Below are positions 1 through 6,557 of a DNA stretch of 27,412 bases, in pieces. How positions within the stretch are numbered: the stretch's first letter is position 1; every line of letters begins with the position of its first letter. Position numbers and translations under genes: made by a program. Source of the DNA: Bacillota bacterium (GTDB lineage: Bacteria; Bacillota; Clostridia; Lachnospirales; Lachnospiraceae); the NCBI GenBank assembly GCA_023416695.1, contig JAEZGY010000097.1:1-27412 (forward strand), read 5' to 3'. The notes below the pieces were generated by a model. It saw only the letters and a program-made list of their open reading frames with translations. It was not told the DNA's origin and ran no database searches.

Positions 1-49
1 TTAATATACCAAATAATGGATGTCTTTTTTAGTTAAGTTTTATTATATG

Positions 50-69
50 GTTTTATTGTACAATAAAAC
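50..69. promoter_or_regulatory. 20-bp perfect palindrome, function unknown
   Basis: The sequence GTTTTATTGTACAATAAAAC is its own reverse complement. It lies in AT-rich DNA about 90 bases past the 3' end of the FmdE-like gene. It could be an operator for a gene to the left of the window, or a weak transcription stop for the iron-responsive operon. No strong T run follows on either strand, which makes a standard terminator less likely. Bases 1-158 hold no convincing gene. Confidence 0.4.
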
Positions 70-158
70 TCAAATACTTGTATTATAAGGCTTGTAATGC
101 ATTTATTATACTTTTTACCCTTAATACCTTAGGATATAGTATCTTTTCTCTACTCATT

Positions 159-710
159 TTATAAGATAACAAATAAGTCCTCTGGTTTTGAATCCATAAT
201 ACTCTTTGCTAAGGCTTGTCTTAAGGACAATAAGGTTTCTTGGTCTTCTTCCTTCATAGGAATGTTATTATCTTTACAATATTTTGCTAACTTGGAATAT
301 TCCATAAATTCCTCTGGAATAATGCCTTCTTTTAAATAAAGCTGAATATTTTTTTCTTTATATCCAATTTCAAAATAATATCTTCCACCATTTGGTGCTA
401 CTTGGCCTGGCTTATCTTCACAATAATTCAAATCAAGCTCAATTTGATTATAGTGTTTTACACGCATTACAAACTCTGCGGCATCTATAATCCCTCTTCC
501 GTTGCATCCGATTCCAGAATAGAAACGGAAGTTGCCTCTGGAAGGAATCTCATTAGTGAGTTTTGGAAAGGTTAGAAGCATAATTTTAAATGCTAACGCA
601 GCTCCACCAATCATTTGTCTTCCATGATATTTTAAAATATCTTCATATGTGATTTCAACGATATCATCGAAATCTTTCACTATAACTTTTTCTACCATTG
701 TTTTAATCAC
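159..710 (-). CDS. FmdE-like (formylmethanofuran dehydrogenase subunit E-like) protein, degenerate
   Basis: This 183-aa soluble protein is the last gene of the five-gene minus-strand operon. Residues 28-45 (YHGRQMIGGAALAFKIML) resemble the FmdE/GSU3327 family opening, where an HGH motif is followed by a Gly-rich helix; here the second His is Arg. Residues 67-80 (GIGCNGRGIIDAAEF) resemble the second family motif, with a Cys followed by a Gly/Asp-rich helix. Cys69 and Cys97 could help bind metal. The C-terminal zinc finger of full-length FmdE is absent. The start is probably GTG at 710, because AGGAG lies just upstream and overlaps the stop codon of the lipoprotein gene, suggesting translational coupling; ATG at 698 is the alternative. 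The family call is by eye and the biochemical role is unknown. FmdE-domain proteins often sit near metal or molybdopterin functions. Confidence 0.5.
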   Translation of the reverse strand: MIKTMVEKVIVKDFDDIVEITYEDILKYHGRQMIGGAALAFKIMLLTFPKLTNEIPSRGNFRFYSGIGCNGRGIIDAAEFVMRVKHYNQIELDLNYCEDKPGQVAPNGGRYYFEIGYKEKNIQLYLKEGIIPEEFMEYSKLAKYCKDNNIPMKEEDQETLLSLRQALAKSIMDSKPEDLFVIL

Positions 711-716
711 AGTCTC

Positions 717-1691
717 CTATTGTAAATAAAGTGAAGTTGTATCAAACTCTTTCTCAATCATTCCTGCATCAAACATGAAGTCTGCAACGTTCTGGAATGC
801 CTTACGGTCTGCATCAGTAATTTCAGTGTTGAAATCGTATTGTCCATACATTTCTTCTACTGCTTCTACTTCTAAATCTAATTCTTTAGCAACAATTTTC
901 ATTGTTTCTTCGTGATTTTCTTCCATATCTTTAATGATTGCTTCTTGTGCATTTAAGAACATATCGATAACATCTTTGTGCTCATTATAGAAGTCTTCTC
1001 GTACTGCAACTGCAATGATAGCATCAGTTAAACCTTCGCCATCTGTTACTAAGTGATAACCTTGCTGTTTTGACACATAAGCGGTTGGACCAGCAACTAA
1101 GGCTGCATCGATGCTTCCACCGTCTAGGGCTGCTTTTGCATCAGGAATAGACATGTTTACATAGTTTACGTCTTCAAGTGACATACCCGCTTTTTCAAGA
1201 TATGCAACTAATAATTGGTGTAAGTTTGTTCCTGTTGGGCCAGCAATTGTTTTGCCTTTTAAATCTTCTGCAGATTTAATGGAGGCATCCTTAGAGTATA
1301 GGCAGAATGCTTTTGGAGATCTACTATACATATTAAGAACTTTAATATCTGCACCATTAGCTGCAGATAAGATAACAGAAGTACCACCAACTGCATATAA
1401 CACATCCACATCACCAGATGCTAACGCCTGTGTTTGCTCAGCACCTGAAGTAATCTCTGCATATTTTACTTCGATGTTTTGACCATTTTTCTTAAATTCT
1501 TCTGTAAAGATATTTTTGTTTTTCTGTAAGATACTTGGTACATTTAATGGAGAAGTAACATGAGTAATTACTAGCTCATTTAAAGCTTTGTTTGTACTTG
1601 CAGCATCATTTTTACTACCACAACCAACCAAAGTAGTCATAATCATACCAATTGCGATTAACGCTCTAATTTTTTTCTTATTTAATATCAT
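717..1691 (-). CDS. NitT/TauT-family ABC transporter substrate-binding lipoprotein
   Basis: This 324-aa extracellular solute-binding lipoprotein captures the substrate for the ABC importer encoded just upstream. The N-terminus is a lipoprotein signal peptide: basic KKK, a hydrophobic stretch, then a lipobox LVGC with Cys24 as the lipidation site. The mature part follows the SsuA/THI5 (NMT1-like) fold: a first lobe with SGAEQTQALASGDVDV (about residues 82-97), then the typical LKGKTIAGPTGTNLH segment (about 144-158), and a second lobe with DAKAALDGGSIDAALVAGP (about 184-202). Relatives bind sulfonates, taurine, nitrate, pyrimidines or aromatics, so the ligand cannot be read from sequence. The ATG is preceded by AGGAG at 7-base spacing. 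The Fur box in front of this operon hints at an iron-linked ligand, but that is inference. Confidence 0.88.
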   Translation of the reverse strand: MILNKKKIRALIAIGMIMTTLVGCGSKNDAASTNKALNELVITHVTSPLNVPSILQKNKNIFTEEFKKNGQNIEVKYAEITSGAEQTQALASGDVDVLYAVGGTSVILSAANGADIKVLNMYSRSPKAFCLYSKDASIKSAEDLKGKTIAGPTGTNLHQLLVAYLEKAGMSLEDVNYVNMSIPDAKAALDGGSIDAALVAGPTAYVSKQQGYHLVTDGEGLTDAIIAVAVREDFYNEHKDVIDMFLNAQEAIIKDMEENHEETMKIVAKELDLEVEAVEEMYGQYDFNTEITDADRKAFQNVADFMFDAGMIEKEFDTTSLYLQ

Positions 1692-1721
1692 TTTGTTGCT
1701 CCTATCTATTAATAATCTATT

Positions 1722-2435
1722 TTAAATGACTTTTAAATCATTCATGATTTTTTTCTTTAGTTCTACATAGTTACTGCTTAAGAGGTCTCGATTCTCTGTA
1801 GTATCATTCATTTCATACTCAGATTTAATCATTCCCTTTTCTAGTACAACAATCTTATCTGCAAGAGTCAGTGCTTCATCAATACTATGAGTGACAAATA
1901 AAATGGAACACTTAGTACGACGTTGAATATTTAGTAATTCCTTTTGCATCTGCTCTCTCGTAAAATAATCCAGTGCTGAGAATGGCTCATCCATTAGGAT
2001 AAAATCTGGCTCATATGCAATTGCTCGTGCAATGGAAACACGCTGCTTCATTCCACCAGAAAGTTGCCTTGGGTAGGCATTCTGAAATCTATTTAAACCT
2101 ACTGTGTCAATAATGGCATCTATTTTCTCATGGTTAATCTCTGATTTGTTGATTCCAAAGCAAATGTTCTTTCTCACCGTAAGCCATGGCATCAAGCGGT
2201 CTTCTTGGAAGACATATCCCTTCTTCTTTAGGTTATCATCCTTTATCTCTCCACTATCACAGTCCTCAAGGCCTGCTACCAAGCGAAGTAGTGTCGTCTT
2301 ACCACATCCACTACGACCTACTATTACGGTGATCTTATTAGATGGAATATTAAGATTGATTTTATCAATCACTTGAATATTCTCTTTTTCCACAGAGTAA
2401 CTTTTAGTGACATCAACTAACTTAATCCCATCCAT
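1722..2435 (-). CDS. NitT/TauT-family ABC transporter ATP-binding protein
   Basis: This 237-aa cytoplasmic ATPase energises the importer. All expected motifs are present: Walker A GRSGCGKT at 40-47, Q-loop VFQED at 75-79, signature LSGGMKQR at 125-132, Walker B FILMDEP at 145-151 with a D-loop SALD, and the switch His183 in VTHS. Length and motifs match SsuB/TauB proteins. Its start overlaps the 3' end of the permease gene by 14 bases, which argues for one polycistronic message and coupled translation. It appears fully functional. Substrate cannot be assigned from this subunit. Confidence 0.93.
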   Translation of the reverse strand: MDGIKLVDVTKSYSVEKENIQVIDKINLNIPSNKITVIVGRSGCGKTTLLRLVAGLEDCDSGEIKDDNLKKKGYVFQEDRLMPWLTVRKNICFGINKSEINHEKIDAIIDTVGLNRFQNAYPRQLSGGMKQRVSIARAIAYEPDFILMDEPFSALDYFTREQMQKELLNIQRRTKCSILFVTHSIDEALTLADKIVVLEKGMIKSEYEMNDTTENRDLLSSNYVELKKKIMNDLKVI

Positions 2436-3186
2436 TTGTCTCGGCTCCCTTCAGTGTTTTGTCAATGAGTAAAGCAAACAAGCGGTCAGTAATATAGCCT
2501 ACCATACCGATTACAAGTATTCCTACAATTACTTTATCTGTTCGTGACATTTGCTGTGCAAATAGAATCATATGTCCCAAACCTGTAGATGCAGCAATCA
2601 TTTCTGCACTAATAATTGCTCGCCAACTATATCCTAAACCAATTCTCATACCTACTAAAATGTCCGACATAGCATAGGGAAGCATAATGTGTAAAAAGCT
2701 TTTCACTTTGCTATACCCATAAATTTGACCGACTTCAATTAACTTTTTATCACAACTAACAAATCCCTTTACCGTATTTAAATAGATTGGGAAAAAGGAA
2801 GTTAGTACTATAATTGCAATTTTTGTTGTTTCTCCAATGCCAAACCATAAAATCAATAGGGAGATTAAGCTTAGTGGTGGAACATTCTTCATGAATTGAA
2901 GTGTAGATTCGTAATACTCACTGAATTGTGGCCGAATAATTCGTACCATAGCAAGAAAAAATGCAATTAAAGTAGCTATAAAAAAGCCTTTTAGTACTCG
3001 AATAAAACTAATTATAATGTCCTCAAATATTTCACCTGAGATAATAACCTTATAAAGAGTTTCTACCACTTTTTTGGGAGATGGCAGGATATAAGTGCTT
3101 ACGCCACCCCATTCAGTGACAAGAAACCATATGCTAAATAGCATAGCTACAAAAATAGTAGTCTTAATCCGTTTACTATTTTTCAT
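2422..3186 (-). CDS. NitT/TauT-family ABC transporter permease
   Basis: This 254-aa integral membrane subunit has about six transmembrane segments and belongs to the binding-protein-dependent inner membrane component family (SsuC/TauC type). The cytoplasmic EAA-like loop that docks on the ATPase is visible as EVGQIYGYSKVKSFLHIMLP near residues 152-171. The conserved WRAIISAEMIAASTGLGHMI segment near 188-207 is typical of this family, whose members usually read WxxxVAAEMxxxxxGLG. Its start overlaps the end of the hydrogenase-like gene by 11 bases and its end overlaps the ATPase gene by 14. This places it firmly inside the operon. Confidence 0.92.
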   Translation of the reverse strand: MKNSKRIKTTIFVAMLFSIWFLVTEWGGVSTYILPSPKKVVETLYKVIISGEIFEDIIISFIRVLKGFFIATLIAFFLAMVRIIRPQFSEYYESTLQFMKNVPPLSLISLLILWFGIGETTKIAIIVLTSFFPIYLNTVKGFVSCDKKLIEVGQIYGYSKVKSFLHIMLPYAMSDILVGMRIGLGYSWRAIISAEMIAASTGLGHMILFAQQMSRTDKVIVGILVIGMVGYITDRLFALLIDKTLKGAETNGWD

Positions 3187-3805
3187 CGATTAGTACCCCA
3201 TCCCCGCTATTGCAGCCACCACTACAATAAAGCATTTCAGTCAAATCTGCACCTTTATACGCTTCGTTTCTAAAATACTCCTCAATAGTTTCTTTTCCAG
3301 TAAGACTATCTACTTTAGCTTCCAAGGCAGAAAAATAGCCCAAAGGAATTGGACTTTCATCTAACGCATTTTCTTTTACAGAAAGTTCTGCGTCTAATGT
3401 CTTTAAAAACTCCTTCCAGCTTACGAAAAAAGTGTCTTCTAACTGTAACTCATTTCCGTGGTCTGCTAAGCTTTCACATGGTGTTGTGATAATCTTTTTC
3501 TTTCCTTTTAGTGATGATCGTTTGGACAGCTCTATACCACAATGAATTAGTATAGGCTCGATTGGTGGAATAACCACATCTTTATCTTCAATATACTTTT
3601 TAATATGACTAACCGCCATTGGACATCTTCGGTCTAAAAGTGGCAAGTTTGTCTCCTCTAAAGCAGTTTTATATTTATCTTTCACGATACTATGCCAATC
3701 CTCATTCACATTGACTCTCTCGTATCCATTCTTTTGTAATACATCATTTAACTTTTCTGTGTCGTACATTCTATCTACGACAGGGTTTATAAAAATATAA
3801 CTCAT
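3176..3805 (-). CDS. Small [FeFe]-hydrogenase H-cluster-domain-like protein (209 aa)
   Basis: This is the first gene of the Fur-box operon. Three cysteine motifs fall in the order and spirit of the H-cluster domain of iron-only hydrogenases. Motif 1 is DRRCPMA with Cys61 (hydrogenase: TSCCPxW). Motif 2 is ITTPCESLADH with Cys110 (hydrogenase: MPCxxKKxE). Motif 3 is TEMLYCSGGCNSGDG with Cys194 and Cys198 (hydrogenase: ExMACPGGCxxGGG). FFVSWKEFLKTLDAEL at 126-141 matches the hydrogenase segment VLTTRELAKMIKEA. The protein is much shorter than a hydrogenase, lacks ferredoxin-type CxxCxxC clusters, and has only one Cys in motif 1, so H2 chemistry is doubtful. It may hold one [4Fe-4S] cluster through Cys61, 110, 194 and 198. 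Cys89 is an extra Cys. The ATG is preceded by AAAGAGG. Function is unknown; an iron-sulfur, sensor or cofactor-handling role is inferred. Confidence 0.65.
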   Translation of the reverse strand: MSYIFINPVVDRMYDTEKLNDVLQKNGYERVNVNEDWHSIVKDKYKTALEETNLPLLDRRCPMAVSHIKKYIEDKDVVIPPIEPILIHCGIELSKRSSLKGKKKIITTPCESLADHGNELQLEDTFFVSWKEFLKTLDAELSVKENALDESPIPLGYFSALEAKVDSLTGKETIEEYFRNEAYKGADLTEMLYCSGGCNSGDGVLIDEK

Positions 3806-3830
3806 AACACTACCTCTTTCATACTTGACT

Positions 3831-3859
3831 AGTTTATCTTAAATGATAATGATTTTCAA
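3831..3859 (-). promoter_or_regulatory. Candidate promoter of the iron-responsive operon
   Basis: On the minus strand, TTGAAA (3854-3859) is followed after 17 bases by TAAACT (3831-3836), giving a plausible sigma-A promoter about 25 bases before the start codon region of the hydrogenase-like gene. The spacer contains the Fur box, so a bound repressor would block RNA polymerase. The -10 matches the consensus at only four of six positions. An alternative pairing is TTGCTA with TAAGAT at 18-base spacing. Confidence 0.5.
3844..3858. promoter_or_regulatory. Fur box (ferric uptake regulator operator)
   Basis: TGATAATGATTTTCA matches the Gram-positive 7-1-7 Fur inverted repeat TGATAATnATTATCA at 13 of 14 defined positions. 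The outer TGA/TCA bases fit Fur better than PerR (TTATAATnATTATAA) or Zur (TCGTAATnATTACGA). It lies 39-53 bases upstream of the first start codon and overlaps the best promoter. Iron-replete repression of the whole five-gene operon is therefore expected. Confidence 0.75.
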
Positions 3860-3885
3860 TAGCAATTCATGGTAACAAGTATTAC

Positions 3886-3917
3886 AAAAAAAAAGAAAGC
3901 CCTTTAAAGACTTTCTC
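3886..3917 (-). terminator. Rho-independent terminator of the P-loop kinase gene
   Basis: On the minus strand a stem AGAAAG/CTTTCT (3912-3917 with 3894-3899) encloses a partly self-complementary TCTTTAAAGG loop and is followed by nine T residues (plus-strand A run 3886-3894). It sits 8 bases past the stop codon of the kinase-like gene. It insulates that gene from the iron-responsive operon downstream. Confidence 0.75.
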
Positions 3918-3924
3918 TTATAAA

Positions 3925-4506
3925 CTAGTTATTTAAATACTCCACTACTCTTTCTAATGCAGTATCCCAAGGTCTTGACTCAATCACCTTTCCCCCATTA
4001 TTGTCACAGTATTCTTTTATTCTCTTCCCATATTCCATACTGATTAAGGCTCTGTAGGTTTGAGGTTCTCCCCCTTCTCTTTTCTGATAATTCTCTATAA
4101 TCTGATTACTATCCTTTTCACATATAAAAATAGACTTCACCTCTTCACTCTGAAGAGATTTGGCCAACTCCGGATGAATAAAATCACCTTCGATAATAAT
4201 TGGTAATCTATCCTCTAGATGCCTATTTACAATCTCTGTTAATACAGGCATCATTTCTTTACCTACATCAGTCAGCCAGTTTACATTGCCTGAAACTTCA
4301 ATATCCATCCAGTCAACACCTGAATCCCAATAATGTACTGCTTTAAAGTCCTTCTTTGTGGAAGCCATTTTTACTGCAATATAAACATCGTCAACTTCTA
4401 AGACATTTACCCCGTAGTGCTCTGCAATCCTATAAGCGATACTTGATTTTCCTGTTCCAGATGGTCCTCCTATAAGTAAAACCGTCCAGTTTCGTTGATT
4501 AATCAT
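3925..4506 (-). CDS. P-loop kinase-like NTPase
   Basis: This 193-aa soluble protein carries a Walker A motif, GGPSGTGKSS, at residues 13-22, preceded by a hydrophobic beta strand (WTVLLIG). LPIIIEGDFIHPEL near 105-118 is like the Walker B strand of small-molecule kinases (2-phosphoglycerate kinase, shikimate kinase and zeta-toxin-like groups). The basic C-terminal part with YQKREGG may form the lid. It probably phosphorylates a small molecule or nucleotide, but the substrate cannot be told. It is transcribed alone: a terminator follows and a divergent gene starts on the other side. Zeta toxin is unlikely, because no antitoxin gene is adjacent. Confidence 0.7.
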   Translation of the reverse strand: MINQRNWTVLLIGGPSGTGKSSIAYRIAEHYGVNVLEVDDVYIAVKMASTKKDFKAVHYWDSGVDWMDIEVSGNVNWLTDVGKEMMPVLTEIVNRHLEDRLPIIIEGDFIHPELAKSLQSEEVKSIFICEKDSNQIIENYQKREGGEPQTYRALISMEYGKRIKEYCDNNGGKVIESRPWDTALERVVEYLNN

Positions 4507-4617
4507 TCCAATTCCCCCATATTTTAGCTTTATTATTTATATGATACCCTTTTTCTCTAATTACATCATATAGTAATACTAAGAAAATTATATTTTTAAT
4601 ATTAAATAGGTGATTTA

Positions 4618-5145
4618 ATGAGTAAACTTCCATTTGAAGTATCAATTGATTTCCCACTTTATAGTTCTAATAAAGGACTTTATTTTATAGGGCAAACCCC
4701 ATTCTTAAGTGGACAGAATAAAAAAGCACTGGCAAGCTTATATAATCCTTCTGATTCTGACCGGCTGCTCTATGTTAATGCTATTACAATAACAAACACC
4801 TCAGACGTGAGCCTATCAGCAGAGTTCTACCTCGGTTCTACTTGCCACCACGGTAGAACAAGTAACCTGGTTTCCTGTACCAACACCGCATTGTGTCCAA
4901 TACCACAACCAACCGGTTCCATTGTGTATGTTACCTCACCAAGCAAACCTCCAACTAACGGTGTTTCCATATTTAGCAGAATTGTGTCACCACAGTCCAC
5001 ACTTGTAGTGGATGGAGGACAAATAATTCTCGGTAAAACCCAAGCCCTTAGTGTTTACATTGGTGGCTTTTCTCCAGTTACATTTGACAAAGTTCGATTC
5101 GCATTTGGATGGTCAGAAAAAGAGATACATTCATGTAAGAAATAA
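4618..5145 (+). CDS. Uncharacterised 175-aa protein
   Basis: I do not recognise this protein with certainty; from memory only, it may be of the DUF6143 type known from spore-forming Firmicutes. It has no signal peptide or membrane segment. The composition is rich in Ser, Thr, Val and Pro with alternating hydrophobic residues, suggesting an all-beta fold. It contains Cys76, Cys87 and Cys92 in the middle (STCHHGR, VSCTNTALCPIP) and one near the C-terminus (HSCKK), which may form disulfides or bind metal. The opening FEVSIDFPLYSSNKGLYFIGQTPFLSG reads like a beta-sandwich strand pair. An AGGTGA ribosome site precedes the ATG. The gene stands alone between a divergent kinase gene and a convergent hydrolase gene. 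A spore or surface structural role is only a guess. Confidence 0.6.
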   Translation: MSKLPFEVSIDFPLYSSNKGLYFIGQTPFLSGQNKKALASLYNPSDSDRLLYVNAITITNTSDVSLSAEFYLGSTCHHGRTSNLVSCTNTALCPIPQPTGSIVYVTSPSKPPTNGVSIFSRIVSPQSTLVVDGGQIILGKTQALSVYIGGFSPVTFDKVRFAFGWSEKEIHSCKK

Positions 5146-5174
5146 GCTATCATTCTATAGTCCTAAAATGTTAT

Positions 5175-5218
5175 AAAACAGGGGGATACCCTCCAAGTCG
5201 ATAGCATCCTCCTGTTTT
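5175..5218. terminator. Bidirectional terminator hairpin
   Basis: A 13-base-pair stem with one G-T wobble is formed by AAAACAGGGGGAT (5175-5187) and ATCCTCCTGTTTT (5206-5218). The A/T outer part supplies the U tract in either direction. It lies between the convergent 175-aa protein gene and the hydrolase gene and probably ends both. Confidence 0.8.
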
Positions 5219-5225
5219 ACACTTA

Positions 5226-5972
5226 CTATTCCCCTATGAACTTCGCAATCGCATCTGCTGTCTGGTTAATTTGCTCCGTATTGGTGATGGTAGGCGTACC
5301 GTCACCATCTTGCTGTCCATACATGCCAAAATAGGCATGACAGCCACCATTAATTATCATTTCTGTGTAATTAGCAGGGAGATTGGACTTGTTGTCCTCA
5401 TACTTCTCTCTATTCAGCACCCTATCTTCACTACCATAAATCGACAATACATTAAGAGAAGTCTTAGACAAATCTGCTGTGGAATAAGAGCCAAGTAGTA
5501 TTAATCCTTTAAACTCATCCACATGGTCAGATAGATAGGATGCGGCCATGGAGCCACCTAGGGAGTGACCACCAATATACCAATCTTGAATTTCTGGATA
5601 CTTCTCTTTGATACCATCTGCGGCATCAACATCTAAAACTGCTAAATTAAAAGGCATTTCCACCAGTACACATAAAATTCCTTTCGCCGCACAAACCTCC
5701 ATAAGAGGCTCATAAGCTGTATATTCCACTTTACCACCTGGATAAAAGATAAAGCCAGCCTTTACATCCTGAGGTTTAAATACTATGGTATCGTCCTCTA
5801 GAATCTCTTTAGAAACAGAAATCGTTGGTGCAAATGCAGCCATTGCCTCTTGATCTGCTTTGTAGTAGTCATTAAGATAAATCACACAGGCTACAAACAG
5901 AATTAGTAGAACCGCTGCTACAGATGTGGTCCATATTATTAGCTTTTTATGCTTCTTTTTTGTTTTACTCAT
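5226..5972 (-). CDS. Membrane-anchored alpha/beta hydrolase
   Basis: This 248-aa protein begins with a basic segment (MSKTKKKHKK) and one hydrophobic helix (about residues 11-34), then an extracellular alpha/beta-hydrolase domain. The nucleophile elbow is GGHSLGG with Ser137. Likely acid and base are Asp183 (YGSEDRV) and His212 (NGGCHAYFG). The strand FIFYPGGKVE near 74-83 would supply the oxyanion hole. It belongs to the dienelactone-hydrolase/Abhydrolase_5 type and probably cleaves an ester outside the cell; the substrate is unknown. The start at 5972 was chosen because GAGGTC precedes it at good spacing; the longer reading to 6047 has no ribosome site. It runs convergent to the 175-aa gene with a shared terminator. 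Confidence 0.83.
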   Translation of the reverse strand: MSKTKKKHKKLIIWTTSVAAVLLILFVACVIYLNDYYKADQEAMAAFAPTISVSKEILEDDTIVFKPQDVKAGFIFYPGGKVEYTAYEPLMEVCAAKGILCVLVEMPFNLAVLDVDAADGIKEKYPEIQDWYIGGHSLGGSMAASYLSDHVDEFKGLILLGSYSTADLSKTSLNVLSIYGSEDRVLNREKYEDNKSNLPANYTEMIINGGCHAYFGMYGQQDGDGTPTITNTEQINQTADAIAKFIGE

Positions 5973-6140
5973 TAAAAGACCTCTTTTTTTATAATGGACT
6001 AATATACAATCTACATTATCATAACATGAGATAGAAAAGTTTTCCATAGTTTTATAATCTTCAGGGTACCTAAGAACTCTGACTATTGGTACATAATTAT
6101 TCAGTATGTTTTAATTATTTTAAATATTTCTAGATTTTGC
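5973..6140. other. Intergenic region upstream of the hydrolase and cold-shock promoters
   Basis: AT-rich DNA between the divergent hydrolase and cold-shock genes. Apart from the cold-shock promoter and leader hairpin listed separately, I see no gene or clear structure. The hydrolase promoter should be here, but no hexamer pair is convincing. Confidence 0.5.
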
Positions 6141-6169
6141 TTGACATGTAGAATTTTCCATGTTAGTAT
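6141..6169 (+). promoter_or_regulatory. Promoter of the cold-shock gene
   Basis: A perfect -35 TTGACA (6141-6146) is followed by a 17-base spacer and TAGTAT (6164-6169, four of six matches). It lies about 130 bases before the start codon, so the message has a leader of roughly 120 nt, as is usual for cold-shock genes. ACATG and CATGT flank the spacer as a weak inverted repeat. Confidence 0.6.
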
Positions 6170-6198
6170 GTAGAAGTATTTTAAATGTTTAATTTGAT

Positions 6199-6259
6199 TC
6201 ACATATTTTTGTAAGTCATTATACACGTATAATAATTTACAAAAATATGTGATTTTTTT
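6199..6259 (+). promoter_or_regulatory. Large leader hairpin with T run (attenuator or thermosensor candidate)
   Basis: TCACATATTTTTGTAA (6199-6214) and TTACAAAAATATGTGA (6237-6252) form a perfect 16-bp stem. Inside, ATTATAC (6218-6224) and GTATAAT (6227-6233) add a 7-bp stem after a 3x3 internal loop. Seven T residues follow (6253-6259), so the element has the shape of an intrinsic terminator inside the leader, 45 bases before the cold-shock start codon. It may attenuate transcription or act as a cold-responsive structure. Confidence 0.7.
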
Positions 6260-6297
6260 ATCATCGAAAATAACAATTATATTAGGAGGTATCTTTC

Positions 6298-6501
6298 ATG
6301 AATAAAGGTACAGTTAAATGGTTTAACGCAGAAAAAGGATTTGGATTTATTACTAACGATGAGACGAACCAGGACGTTTTCGTTCATTTCTCAGGAATTG
6401 CAACAGATGGTTTCAAAACTTTAGAAGAAGGTCGTAAAGTAACGTTTGACACGACTCAAGGCAATCGTGGTGAGCAAGCAATTAACGTTTATACCGTATA
6501 A
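6298..6501 (+). CDS. csp: Cold-shock protein (CspA family)
   Basis: This 67-aa protein is a complete single cold-shock domain. It shows the family opening GTVKWFNAEKGFGFI, with RNP1 KGFGFI at 13-18 and RNP2 VFVHF at 27-31. Family members bind single-stranded RNA and DNA and melt mRNA structure at low temperature or as general RNA chaperones. AGGAGG at 6284-6289 precedes the ATG. It is monocistronic: its own promoter with a long structured leader lies upstream and a strong terminator downstream. The leader hairpin is the likely control point. Which paralogue it is cannot be told. Confidence 0.96.
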   Translation: MNKGTVKWFNAEKGFGFITNDETNQDVFVHFSGIATDGFKTLEEGRKVTFDTTQGNRGEQAINVYTV

Positions 6502-6512
6502 TTCTTAAAATC

Positions 6513-6554
6513 AAACCCCGTACAGTCACAATTTGTGGCTATACGGGGTTTTTT
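6513..6554 (+). terminator. Terminator of the cold-shock gene
   Basis: AAACCCCGTA and TACGGGGTTT enclose a second stem AGTCACAA/TTGTGGCT, giving a long GC-rich hairpin followed by a T run (6549-6554). It ends transcription 12 bases after the cold-shock stop codon. It also lies directly behind the 3' end of the convergent MFS-GH2 gene and may serve it weakly. Confidence 0.88.
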
Positions 6555-6557
6555 GCT

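Noticed and set aside
3176..3805. Functional [FeFe]-hydrogenase
   Set aside because: Too short, one motif-1 Cys is missing, the motif-2 KK is absent, and no maturation or ferredoxin domains are nearby.
3925..4506. Zeta-type toxin
   Set aside because: The Walker A motif fits, but no epsilon-like antitoxin gene is adjacent and other small-molecule kinases fit equally well.
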